Source: Candidatus Hydrogenedens sp. (GTDB lineage Bacteria > Hydrogenedentota > Hydrogenedentia > Hydrogenedentales > Hydrogenedentaceae). Taken from it: DNA of 10,000 nt. The DNA is taken from positions 1 to 10,000 of the forward strand of contig JAIWNQ010000050.1 of NCBI GenBank assembly GCA_020216745.1, given 5' to 3'. The notes below the pieces were generated by a model. That model was not told where the DNA came from. It was given only the letters and a program-made list of their open reading frames with translations, and ran no database searches. Within the stretch, counting starts at the first letter, position 1. Each line of letters starts with the position of its first letter. The position numbers were made by a program, and so were the translations under genes. Shown piece by piece: positions 1 through 7,322 of the stretch.

Positions 1-237
1 TGCTACCTCATATGCAAGAACAATTCCGCCTGTTGCTGGACCAACTACTAAATTAACATGGAATTCTTTAAAATACGTTGCTAACTCTGAACACAATCGC
101 TCGGTTACTTTCGGATATTGCAAAATGCGTGAAAATTGAAGGAATTTATTTCCATGTCTTCCACTCGCATAAACAAAATGGCCATTTAGTAAAGCCTTAT
201 GCTGAATAAAAATTTGGATAACTTCATCATTGGTCAT
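1..237 (-). CDS. pyrE: Orotate phosphoribosyltransferase PyrE (N-terminal part)
   Basis: Catalyses orotate + PRPP to OMP, the fifth step of de novo UMP synthesis, in the cytoplasm. Only the first 79 codons are in the window; the rest, including the PRPP-binding loop, lies beyond base 1. The visible part has the family's N-terminal pattern: a helix ending in ALLNGHFVYASGRHGNK (the usual LLxGHFxxxSGxH motif), then LQFSRILQYP, and the start of the Rossmann-like core, VVGPATGGIVLAYEVA, which matches the usual GPAxGGIxLxYEVA. The ATG at 237-235 is preceded by AAGGAA (245-250) at a 7-nt spacing and overlaps the end of pyrF by 11 bp, which suggests translational coupling. It is the last visible gene of the radA-disA-pyrKDFE run. 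The identification rests on motifs plus the pyrF neighbour. Confidence 0.9.
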   Translation of the reverse strand, partial: MTNDEVIQIFIQHKALLNGHFVYASGRHGNKFLQFSRILQYPKVTERLCSELATYFKEFHVNLVVGPATGGIVLAYEVA

Positions 238-922
238 GTTCAATTTCCTTCACAATATTGTCAAACGCATGTCCTGGGTTATCTGCTTTTAATATAGGAC
301 GAGATAAAACCAACATATTTGCTCCACGTTGAATTGCCTCTTTTGGAGTCATCACACGGGCTTGGTCATGAGTCTCTGATGCCCATGTAGGACGAACACC
401 AGGAGTAATCAACAGAAAATCATTTCCTAACCTTGCCCTTAAAATAGCAATTTCTACAGGAGAACATACTATACCATGTCCACCAGCACTTAGAGCCATA
501 TTAGCAAGGTTATACACTGCATCTTCTAATTTCCAAGATATACCTAATTCTTTCTGAATTTGCTCTTCGGTATGGCTTGTTAATATGGTTACTGCAATAA
601 TTTTAACATTTGTTCCTTCAACACCTTCTCTTGCATACTTAACCATTTGCCTTCCACCTAAGGCATGAATAGTCAACATATCTACTCCTAAACTACAAGC
701 AGATTTTACCGCATTTCTTACTGTATTTGGGATATCATGATATTTTAAGTCAAGAAATATTTTTTTCCCCTGTTCTTTAAGAAAAGTTATGACCCCATGT
801 CCACACCGAGTAAAAAGTTGACTACCTACTTTATACCAGAGACATTGTGGGCACATACTTACAATTTGTTTTACTTCTGAAATGGTATCTACATCCAAAC
901 CTAAAATTAATCGCTCAGACAT
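227..922 (-). CDS. pyrF: Orotidine 5'-phosphate decarboxylase PyrF
   Basis: Decarboxylates OMP to UMP, the last step of de novo pyrimidine synthesis. At 231 aa it has the usual length of the short bacterial (group I) form. It starts MSERLILGLDVDT, with the substrate-binding Asp at the end of strand 1. The catalytic D-x-K-x-x-D motif is intact as D58, K60 and D63 in IFLDLKYHDIPNTV. The LLITPGVRP loop is at 170-178 and the phosphate-binding Arg is R208. One departure: the residue before that Arg is Ser207, where the family normally has Gly (VGRPI-type motif). The ATG at 922 has AGAGGG (928-933) 5 nt upstream. The gene lies 29 nt downstream of pyrD and its end overlaps pyrE, so the three are surely co-transcribed. 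Confidence 0.96.
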   Translation of the reverse strand: MSERLILGLDVDTISEVKQIVSMCPQCLWYKVGSQLFTRCGHGVITFLKEQGKKIFLDLKYHDIPNTVRNAVKSACSLGVDMLTIHALGGRQMVKYAREGVEGTNVKIIAVTILTSHTEEQIQKELGISWKLEDAVYNLANMALSAGGHGIVCSPVEIAILRARLGNDFLLITPGVRPTWASETHDQARVMTPKEAIQRGANMLVLSRPILKADNPGHAFDNIVKEIEHDQ

Positions 923-951
923 TTTTCCCTCTTTATTAATTATTTTAAGTG

Positions 952-1884
952 TTAGCTAATAATTACTGAACCTATTAATTTATTAATATCTTCAATTCGG
1001 TGAGAATTGCAATACTCTTCCAATCCCTGAATTATCTTTATTGGTGCTAAGGGGTCACGAAATATAAAGGAACCAACAGCTATCAACTTTGCACCTGCAA
1101 AGATAAATTCTAACGCATCATTAACAGTACAAATACCACCCATACCAATCACTGGTATTTTTACTGTTCTACTTACATCCCAAACCATCTTAACTGCAAC
1201 AGGTCGAATAGCAGGTCCGCTTAACCCGCCTACAACATTTTTTAATTTGGGCTTTTGTGTCTTTATATCAATACTCATTCCTAATAATGTATTTATTATT
1301 GATATAGCATCTGCCCCACCCTTTTCAGCTGAGATTGCAGGCTCTGTAATATCTGTAACGTTCGGTGAAAGTTTTACAATTAAGGGTAGTTTTATCTTTG
1401 AACGAACTGCCATTGTGTATTTTTCTACCCATTCTGGCGATTGAGCAACTAATGGACATTTATATCTACTCCGTGCATCATGCACATTTGGACAAGACAA
1501 ATTCATTTCAATAGCATCTGCCCCACCTTCTTTTTCTAATCTTTCGGCTAATTCCTCATATTCCTGTATTGAAGTCCCATAGATGTTAGCAATAATTGTG
1601 CATTTCTTTTGCCGTAAATAAGGAAGTTTTTCCTTAAGATATACCTCAAGTCCCACATTTTGTAGCCCAATTGCATTTAACATCCCTGCGGGCGTCTCCA
1701 CAATACGAGGTGGTGGATTCCCTAAACGTGGTTTAAGTGTTAAACTTTTTACAGTTACCGCACCTAAACAAGATATATCAAAGTATTCTGAATATTCCTC
1801 ACCATAGCCAAACGTACCTGATGCAACAGTTACAGGATTTTTTAATGTTAAGTTTCCAATGGTTACCTTCATGTTTACATTCAT
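952..1884 (-). CDS. pyrD: Dihydroorotate dehydrogenase class 1B, catalytic subunit PyrD
   Basis: Oxidises dihydroorotate to orotate on FMN. The class 1B (NAD-linked) assignment follows from the PyrK electron-transfer gene directly upstream and from the sequence type. It is 310 aa, the usual length. Visible motifs are NPVTVASGTFGYG near 17-28, TVKSLTLKPRLGNPPPR (44-60), NAIGLQNVG (70-78), the loop NLSCPN with the catalytic-base Cys131, the FMN-binding KLSPNV (171-176), INTLLGMSID (197-206), GGLSGPAIRP (219-228) and the phosphate-binding GMGGI (247-251) and AVGSF (269-273). The loop after Cys131 (VHDARSRYKCP) is longer than in the enzymes I recall and lacks their GG..FG pattern. The first Met is preferred over Met5 because a GGAGAGG site lies 6 nt upstream of it. 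It probably acts as a PyrD2-PyrK2 heterotetramer. Confidence 0.95.
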   Translation of the reverse strand: MNVNMKVTIGNLTLKNPVTVASGTFGYGEEYSEYFDISCLGAVTVKSLTLKPRLGNPPPRIVETPAGMLNAIGLQNVGLEVYLKEKLPYLRQKKCTIIANIYGTSIQEYEELAERLEKEGGADAIEMNLSCPNVHDARSRYKCPLVAQSPEWVEKYTMAVRSKIKLPLIVKLSPNVTDITEPAISAEKGGADAISIINTLLGMSIDIKTQKPKLKNVVGGLSGPAIRPVAVKMVWDVSRTVKIPVIGMGGICTVNDALEFIFAGAKLIAVGSFIFRDPLAPIKIIQGLEEYCNSHRIEDINKLIGSVIIS

Positions 1885-1885
1885 A

Positions 1886-2686
1886 TTATTCCTCTCCGAT
1901 TTTGTCCCACAGAATTATCCGTGTATCAAAGATAGGCCCTTCTTTACAAACACGAACCATCATTTCTTTTTCTACTTCAATCCTTGCTGGAAGAACACAA
2001 CCCAAACAAACACCTTCACCGCATGCCATCTCCGCTTCTAATGATGCATAGCATAGCCACCCATTCTTATTACATATCTCATGAACATTTTTTATCATAG
2101 GTAAAGGACCACATGTATAAATAAGTATATTTTCTGGCAAATCCAATGATTTAAGGAAATCTGTTGCCATACCTTTATAACCAGCACTCCCATCTTCTGT
2201 AACTAAATGGATTTTACATCCCATTTGTCGAAAATCTTTTTCACATAACAAATGGTTAAAAGTCTTTCCCGCTAAAATTACTTCTGGAGCAATACCTTTA
2301 ATATTTAATATTTTTTCTACCAATGCGGGGAAAGGAGCAACACCTATTCCTCCTGCCACTATTAGAGAACGTTTATTATCTTCTGGAAGAGGGAATGAAT
2401 TTCCTAACGGTCCCTGCACATTTATTTTTTCACCAGCTGATAACGTTGATAAAATCTTTGTCCCTTCTCCGCAGACTTTATATAAAATTGATATGCCATC
2501 ATGGAATATTCTCTCAATCGACATAGGCCTTCTAAGAAATGGATAATACCCTGTAGATACTTCCAACATCACAAATTGCCCCGGCAAAGCATGGATAGGA
2601 ATATCTTTATTTTGCAATACCAAGCGGTAATGATTAGGTGAAACCTCATTATTCAATCTAATAATACATTCATGAATTTTTTTCAT
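1886..2686 (-). CDS. pyrK: Dihydroorotate dehydrogenase electron transfer subunit PyrK
   Basis: FAD and 2Fe-2S subunit that passes electrons from PyrD's FMN to NAD+. It is 266 aa, normal for the family. Domain order: a ferredoxin-reductase-like FAD barrel with the RRPMSI flavin motif (52-57; the Arg-Pro pair is diagnostic), an NAD-binding domain with AGGIGVAPFPALV (111-123) and YTCGPLPM (190-197), then a C-terminal iron-sulfur loop with four Cys at 222, 227, 230 and 247 (MACGEGVCLGCV, then VRVCKEGPIF). The last Cys before the Gly-Pro-Ile-Phe tail is typical of PyrK and separates it from other reductases. The ATG has a strong GGAGG (2691-2695) 4 nt upstream, which lies inside the end of disA. 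The stop codon is 1 nt before the pyrD start, so the subunits are probably made in equal amounts by coupled translation. Confidence 0.95.
   Translation of the reverse strand: MKKIHECIIRLNNEVSPNHYRLVLQNKDIPIHALPGQFVMLEVSTGYYPFLRRPMSIERIFHDGISILYKVCGEGTKILSTLSAGEKINVQGPLGNSFPLPEDNKRSLIVAGGIGVAPFPALVEKILNIKGIAPEVILAGKTFNHLLCEKDFRQMGCKIHLVTEDGSAGYKGMATDFLKSLDLPENILIYTCGPLPMIKNVHEICNKNGWLCYASLEAEMACGEGVCLGCVLPARIEVEKEMMVRVCKEGPIFDTRIILWDKIGEE
1891..1897 (-). promoter_or_regulatory. Ribosome binding site deciding the pyrD start
   Basis: GGAGAGG on the minus strand, 6 nt before the ATG at 1884 and inside the last codons of pyrK. A second in-frame ATG four codons later (1872) would be 18 nt away, so the first Met is favoured. 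Confidence 0.7.
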
Positions 2687-2687
2687 A

Positions 2688-3764
2688 TTACCTCCGAAAT
2701 TCTAATCCCATCTGGCTACGTAATAAATTTAAACTGCCTCTAATACGTTCCGCAAGGACATCACCTATCCCCTCGACATCCATCAAGTCCTCTTTTGAGG
2801 CATGTAAAATTTGTTTAAATCCACCAAATTTTGTTACAAGATTCTCTATCAATGCTGTGGGTAATCTATGCGTCATTGTTAAAATACGATAACCACGTGG
2901 TGTTAGATATATATCAACAGAACGAAGATTCGCACTATAACCTAAAATCTGACTTATATTTCCGAGGTCTATTAATTCATTTTGTGATAATTCGTGAACC
3001 TTTTGTAACACAGTATTGTAATCGAAGCCAGTCCGTTCACGGTAATAATCTTTAATAACCAGTTCTGCCTCTGGAACAGGAATTAATAGTTCTTTCAATT
3101 GCATTTGAATTAACCGACCTTCAGTCCCTAATTCGAGAATAATTGGGTTCAGTTCATCTGCTAACCTCAAAACCACCTGCGTCCTTTGAATTGTTTTGCA
3201 AACATCAAAGATAGTTACTACATCTTGAAATTCGCGAATAGTCAAATCTTGCAAAGACTGATTCATTGTAACTAAAAATTTCTCAATGGTCTGCAATGAT
3301 TGCATCGCTCTATTAAGCAACGTAGGTAATGGGGCTAATACATGCTTTTTATCATTCACATAAATCGTCACCGAAGAACGACGTTGTGACACCGCAACAA
3401 CAATACAATGGGCTTGTTGTGCCATTCTCTGAGCGACACGGTGACGTGTCCCTGTCTCATCGGATGGAATTTTTGCATTTGGCTTCAAAAAACGATTTGC
3501 ATATAAAATTTGTGTTCCATCTGAATTAAGAATAATTGCTCCATCCATTTTTGATAATTCATAAATAAGTTGCGGTTTCAATTCCGCATTTAGTTCAACA
3601 CCTCCCTCTGATAGTTGAGACAATTTTTTGGGTTCGCCAAAACATAATAAAGCACCCATTCCACTTTGAATTATTGCAGAAAGTGCTTCACGAACCTTGC
3701 TCCCTGGTGCAACCATCTGAAGGGCTTTTTTGAAGAGTTCATCTGTATCGTGGATACTACTCAT
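2688..3764 (-). CDS. disA: DNA integrity scanning diadenylate cyclase DisA
   Basis: Condenses two ATP into cyclic di-AMP and scans DNA for branched recombination intermediates, on which the cyclase is inhibited; it works as an octamer in characterised relatives. It is 358 aa, matching full-length DisA. The N-terminal DAC domain carries both signature motifs: DGA (74-76, in KMDGAIILNSDG) and RHR (107-109, in SDETGTRHRVAQRMA). It is followed by AVSQRRSSVTIY. The middle is the helical linker (about 150-300). The C-terminus has a RuvA-like helix-hairpin-helix segment (SKEDLMDVEGIGDVLAERIR, about 323-342) for DNA binding. The start overlaps the end of radA by 8 bp and has GGGAGG (3771-3776) upstream. 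The radA-disA pair is a known conserved arrangement; continuation directly into pyrK is less usual. Confidence 0.97.
   Translation of the reverse strand: MSSIHDTDELFKKALQMVAPGSKVREALSAIIQSGMGALLCFGEPKKLSQLSEGGVELNAELKPQLIYELSKMDGAIILNSDGTQILYANRFLKPNAKIPSDETGTRHRVAQRMAQQAHCIVVAVSQRRSSVTIYVNDKKHVLAPLPTLLNRAMQSLQTIEKFLVTMNQSLQDLTIREFQDVVTIFDVCKTIQRTQVVLRLADELNPIILELGTEGRLIQMQLKELLIPVPEAELVIKDYYRERTGFDYNTVLQKVHELSQNELIDLGNISQILGYSANLRSVDIYLTPRGYRILTMTHRLPTALIENLVTKFGGFKQILHASKEDLMDVEGIGDVLAERIRGSLNLLRSQMGLEFRR
2691..2695 (-). promoter_or_regulatory. Strong ribosome binding site of pyrK
   Basis: GGAGG on the minus strand immediately before the disA stop codon, 4 nt upstream of the pyrK ATG. Because it lies within disA coding sequence, ribosomes finishing disA can restart on pyrK. 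Confidence 0.7.
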
Positions 3765-5139
3765 AAGATTCCTCCCGTTCTTTAAACAGGTTCTTTAATT
3801 CATATACATTTGTTAGTGAAATTAGATGGACATCTCTACAGTTTTCTGGGATATCCGAAGACTCATATTTAGGAATAATACATGTTTTAAAACCAAATTT
3901 TGAAATTTCATTAAGACGAATTCGTGTAGCATTAACTCTGCGGATTTCTCCTGTCAAACCAACCTCACCGAAAGCAACCCAGTCAGGGCTCATTGGAATT
4001 TCCCAAAAACTTGAAAGCAATGTAATAAGGATAGGAAGGTCACCCGCAGTCTCATCTACAAAAATTCCTCCTGCCACATTAACAAAAATATCCCTATCCG
4101 CAAGGAAAATACCTGCTTTTTTTTCTAAAATTGCTATCAATAAGGACACACGTTGCGCATTTAATCCCATAATTCCACGTCGTGGTTGAGGATTTCTATT
4201 TTTTCCGACAAGAGCCTGAATCTCTACCAATAAAGGTCTTGAACCACCTATCATAGGCATCACAAGAGAACCACTTGCTCCCTGTGGACGTTCTTGTAGA
4301 AAAACCGCACTCGGATTGGTTATTTCTTTTAATCCTTCAGCACACATTTCAAATACACCTATCTCCTGAGTAGAGCCGAACCGATTTTTTATGGCTCGCA
4401 ATATTCTAATAGAAAACTTCCCTTCCCCCTCAAAATATAATACTGTATCTACAATATGTTCTAACACCTTCGGTCCTGCAATATAACCCTCTTTCGTGAT
4501 ATGCCCTACTATCAACATTGGTATATTTTTCTCTTTGGCTTTCTGAACAAGTTCATATGTGCATTCCCGCACCTGTGTAATACTACCTGGGATAGAGTCT
4601 ACTTCTGGGTTACTAACACTTTGAATTGAATCTATAATTACAAGAGAAAAATGATGTTCATCAATCGCATAAAGTATCTCTTGTAAGATAGTAGATGAGA
4701 ATAAAAATAGATTGTCTTGAATAGAATTAACTCGGCTCGCTCTATCTTTTACTTGATGATAAGACTCTTCTCCATGAACATATAATACAGAGCCAACATT
4801 TTTAGACCACATCCCAGCAATTTGAAGTACCAATGTAGATTTCCCTATTCCTGGCTCACCTCCAATCAAAATAACTGCTCCAGGTATAATCCCACCACCT
4901 ATAACACGGTCAAATTCATCCACCCCTGTTGGAATACGTTTCCTTAGATGCTCAAATGATTCCAAATTAACAATAGAAACGACTTGAGATGAACTCTCTA
5001 CTTTATAATTTTTGTTGACAGATGTTGAAACCCGTTCTAAAAATGAATTCCATGACTCACATTGGGGACAACGTCCTAACCATTTAGGTGAAATCAAACC
5101 GCATTCCGAACATTCATAAATTTTTTTTTCGCGTGCCAT
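3757..5139 (-). CDS. radA: DNA repair protein RadA (Sms)
   Basis: RecA-like ATPase and helicase that promotes branch migration during recombinational repair. It is 460 aa, the standard length. An N-terminal zinc finger has Cys10, Cys13, Cys24 and Cys27 (YECSECG, then LGRCPQCESW). The RecA core has Walker A GEPGIGKS (94-101), a Walker B strand LVIIDSIQSV (166-175) and the RadA-specific KNRFG motif (251-255). The C-terminal third is the Lon-like domain (about 290-445), including QPRRGIMGLNAQRVSLL and the NVAGG and GEVGLTGEIR segments; it is not expected to be proteolytic. The start MAREKKIYECSECG fits the family, but the region before it has no good Shine-Dalgarno site (gtgataagattttacaacg). 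It is the first gene of the minus-strand operon and overlaps disA by 8 bp. No key residue appears to be missing. Confidence 0.97.
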   Translation of the reverse strand: MAREKKIYECSECGLISPKWLGRCPQCESWNSFLERVSTSVNKNYKVESSSQVVSIVNLESFEHLRKRIPTGVDEFDRVIGGGIIPGAVILIGGEPGIGKSTLVLQIAGMWSKNVGSVLYVHGEESYHQVKDRASRVNSIQDNLFLFSSTILQEILYAIDEHHFSLVIIDSIQSVSNPEVDSIPGSITQVRECTYELVQKAKEKNIPMLIVGHITKEGYIAGPKVLEHIVDTVLYFEGEGKFSIRILRAIKNRFGSTQEIGVFEMCAEGLKEITNPSAVFLQERPQGASGSLVMPMIGGSRPLLVEIQALVGKNRNPQPRRGIMGLNAQRVSLLIAILEKKAGIFLADRDIFVNVAGGIFVDETAGDLPILITLLSSFWEIPMSPDWVAFGEVGLTGEIRRVNATRIRLNEISKFGFKTCIIPKYESSDIPENCRDVHLISLTNVYELKNLFKEREESYE

Positions 5140-5151
5140 CGTTGTAAAATC

Positions 5152-5180
5152 TTATCACTTTATTTTATTCTTATCATATT
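5152..5180 (+). promoter_or_regulatory. Weak candidate promoter of the plus-strand gene run
   Basis: TTATCA (5152-5157) and CATATT (5175-5180) are spaced by 17 nt, each with four of six consensus bases. It would give a leader of about 50 nt before the ATG at 5239. Some promoter is required in this 99-base divergent region, but this exact site is a guess. Confidence 0.2.
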
Positions 5181-5188
5181 ACACATAA

Positions 5189-5218
5189 ATAATATCGAAA
5201 TTTATATTAACATCCCAA
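5189..5218 (-). promoter_or_regulatory. Candidate promoter of the radA-disA-pyr operon
   Basis: On the minus strand, TTGGGA (5213-5218) and TATTAT (5189-5194) are separated by 18 nt and resemble sigma-70 -35 and -10 boxes. Transcription would start near 5182, giving a leader of about 43 nt. The region is very AT-rich, so chance matches are likely; no operator or attenuator is visible. Confidence 0.35.
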
Positions 5219-5238
5219 CTAAAAAGATGAGGTAAAAA

Positions 5239-6492
5239 ATGGAACAGTTGTTTTTCTTATCTGAGGAAGAAGTATTGCATATTCAGGAAAACTATGGAAC
5301 CCCCATTTTTGTTTATGATGAACAAAGTATGTTTAAATCGGCTCAAGAAGTTTTATCATTTCCCCATGCCTTTGGTTTTACCGCTCGTTTTGCAATGAAA
5401 GCACTACCTACTCGCAAAATTCTGCAGAAATTTCACAAGTGGGGATTGCATATAGATGCCAGTAGTGAATATGAAGCAGAAAGGGCTCTTCGTGCTGGTA
5501 TTCCCCCTCAACATATACAAATAACAGCACAGCAACTCCCTATAAATCTCAAAATGCTCGTAGAGAAGGGCGTTTTATTTAATGCGTGTTCTCTCCAACA
5601 ATTAAAAATATATGGAGAAATGTTCCCCGGAACAGAAGTGAGTGTTCGAATAAATCCTGGATTAGGCTCAGGCTCTTCTAATCGCACTAACGTCGGAGGA
5701 CCGTCATCAAGTTTCGGAATTTGGCATGAATATTTGGACAAGGTGTATGAAGTTGCGAATAAATATAACTTAAAAATCACTGGCTTACATACACATATTG
5801 GTTCTGGTTCTGACCCTGAGGTATGGGTTCATTGTGCTCATTTAGCATTAGATACAGCAAGTAAGATGCCAGATGTAACTCGTCTTAGTCTTGGAGGTGG
5901 ATACAAAGTCGCAAGAATGGCTGATGAAAAAACCGCAAATCTACAAGAAATAGGTAAAAGAATCCTTCCCTCCTTTTATGAGTTTGAAAAAAAATATGGT
6001 AGAAAACTTCATCTTGAAATTGAACCAGGAACATATTTAGTGGCACTTGCTGGTTCTTTAATTTGTAGTGTAATTGATGTGGTTGATACAGGACCTTCAG
6101 GTTACCGATTTATCAAAGTTGATTCTGGAATGACTGAAAATGTCCGCCCATCAATGTATGGTGCATTACACCCACTTGTACTCGTATCTAAGCATAATAA
6201 TGCTTCACAAGGAGAATATCCTTACATTGTTTCAGGACATTGTTGCGAAAGTGGAGACATCTTTACTCCACAACGAGGTGACCCTGAAAGTTTAGAGCCA
6301 CGAATGTTAAAAGAGGCTACCATTGGTGACGCTTTGGTTGTCGAAGGTGCCGGTGCTTATTGTTCCAGTCAATCCTGCAAAAACTACAATTCCTTTCCTG
6401 AATGTGGAGAAATCCTCAGGAAAGGTCCATTTGATTACGAGTGGATACGCAAATTCCAAACATTGGAACAGATGATTCAAAATGAGTTATGA
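5239..6492 (+). CDS. Diaminopimelate decarboxylase-like PLP enzyme (fold III)
   Basis: A PLP-dependent decarboxylase of the alanine-racemase fold (LysA/ODC group), 417 aa. Visible features are the Schiff-base Lys54 in RFAMKALPTRKIL, HTHIGSG (184-190), a glycine-rich GGGY (219-222), EPGT (262-265), RPSMYG (303-308, matching the substrate-contacting RPALYG of LysA), the active-site Cys336 in CESGD (336-340), and Tyr374 in GAYCSSQSCKNYNSFP. Two motifs differ from textbook LysA: EPGR is EPGT, and GGGxG is GGGYKVARM. From memory these are features of a recurring subfamily usually annotated as diaminopimelate decarboxylase, so meso-DAP to lysine is the likeliest reaction. Another basic amino acid substrate cannot be excluded, and I withhold the symbol lysA. 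The ATG has GAGGT 5 nt upstream (5229-5233). It heads a four-gene plus-strand run. Confidence 0.8.
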   Translation: MEQLFFLSEEEVLHIQENYGTPIFVYDEQSMFKSAQEVLSFPHAFGFTARFAMKALPTRKILQKFHKWGLHIDASSEYEAERALRAGIPPQHIQITAQQLPINLKMLVEKGVLFNACSLQQLKIYGEMFPGTEVSVRINPGLGSGSSNRTNVGGPSSSFGIWHEYLDKVYEVANKYNLKITGLHTHIGSGSDPEVWVHCAHLALDTASKMPDVTRLSLGGGYKVARMADEKTANLQEIGKRILPSFYEFEKKYGRKLHLEIEPGTYLVALAGSLICSVIDVVDTGPSGYRFIKVDSGMTENVRPSMYGALHPLVLVSKHNNASQGEYPYIVSGHCCESGDIFTPQRGDPESLEPRMLKEATIGDALVVEGAGAYCSSQSCKNYNSFPECGEILRKGPFDYEWIRKFQTLEQMIQNEL

Positions 6493-6512
6493 ATACATAA
6501 AGAGATGTGACC

Positions 6513-7292
6513 ATGAATAACCTAACTGCGTTAATTACAGGTGCCAGCAGAGGTATTGGGAAAGGGATAGCCTCGATTTTGGCACAAAATGGATATAATA
6601 TTATTGCTATTGCCCGAAGTCCACAAGGGCTTGAAAAATTAAAAGATGAAATTGAAACAAAATATAAAGTAAAGTGTTATCCTTTTTCTTTAAATATCGA
6701 ACATCTTAAAGAACAGGATGATTGGTTTTTAAAAGAAGTTCATAATCTTCCTGAAATCGACTTATTAGTAAATAATGCAGGAATTGCTCCTGAACGTCGC
6801 ATGGATATTTTAGAGTGTATCCCTGAAAGTTACGACCATGTATTAAGCACAAATTTACGAGGACCTTTCTTCTTCACTCAAAAAATAGCCAAGCGAATGA
6901 TACAGACACGGATAGAAAAAAAACAGATACCATATAACCCACGGATTATTTTTATAACAAGCATCTCTTCAAATACTGCATCACCAAGCCGAGCAGAGTA
7001 TTGTATAAGCAAAGCAGGTCTCAGCATGACTGCTCAATTATATGCAGTCCGTTTATCTGAATATAACATCCCTGTTTTTGAAATTCGCCCAGGAATTATC
7101 ATGACAGATATGACAGAACCTGTAAAGGAAAAATACGACAAACTAATTCAAGAAGGTCTGCTTCTTCAAAAACGATGGGGAACTCCAGAAGACATAGGGA
7201 AATGTGTTAAAGCCATAGCAGATGGTTTGTTTGATTATGCGACAGGTTCTATTTTTGAAATTAGTGGCGGTTTCAGTGTGTTGAGATTATAA
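6513..7292 (+). CDS. Short-chain dehydrogenase/reductase (FabG-like)
   Basis: A classical SDR oxidoreductase, 259 aa, cytoplasmic, NAD(P)-dependent. Motifs: cofactor-binding TGASRGIG (9-16), NNAG (87-90), Asn114, catalytic Ser150 (or 152), and Tyr163 with Lys167 in EYCISK. RPGIIMTDM (192-200) and RWGTPEDIG (221-229) follow, and the C-terminus ends GGFSVLRL. The combination EYCxSKAGLSM, RPGII-TDMT and KYDKLI matches a subfamily often labelled 3-ketoacyl-ACP reductase but found away from fatty acid genes, near sugar metabolism genes; its substrate is not known to me. There are no fab genes here, so a role in fatty acid synthesis is doubtful. I chose the ATG at 6513, with AAAGAG (6499-6504) 8 nt upstream, over an in-frame GTG at 6507 that is too close to that site. 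It lies 20 nt after the decarboxylase gene. Confidence 0.88.
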   Translation: MNNLTALITGASRGIGKGIASILAQNGYNIIAIARSPQGLEKLKDEIETKYKVKCYPFSLNIEHLKEQDDWFLKEVHNLPEIDLLVNNAGIAPERRMDILECIPESYDHVLSTNLRGPFFFTQKIAKRMIQTRIEKKQIPYNPRIIFITSISSNTASPSRAEYCISKAGLSMTAQLYAVRLSEYNIPVFEIRPGIIMTDMTEPVKEKYDKLIQEGLLLQKRWGTPEDIGKCVKAIADGLFDYATGSIFEISGGFSVLRL

Positions 7293-7322
7293 TATACAAC
7301 TAAATAGGAAATAGATTTAGAT

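Noticed and set aside
923..951. Possible attenuator or regulatory element between pyrD and pyrF
   Set aside because: The 29 bases hold only a ribosome binding site and AT-rich sequence; there is no hairpin and no PyrR-type binding loop.
1737..2051. Plus-strand open frame opposite pyrD and pyrK
   Set aside because: It lies wholly antisense to two well supported genes, crosses their junction, and its composition (runs of Ser, His, Phe) is typical of a shadow frame.
5140..5238. Riboswitch or lysine-responsive leader upstream of the decarboxylase gene
   Set aside because: The whole divergent region is 99 bases, AT-rich and without strong inverted repeats; it is too short for a known lysine riboswitch.
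6507..6512. GTG start for the short-chain dehydrogenase, two codons upstream
   Set aside because: The only plausible ribosome binding site ends 2 nt before this GTG but 8 nt before the ATG at 6513.
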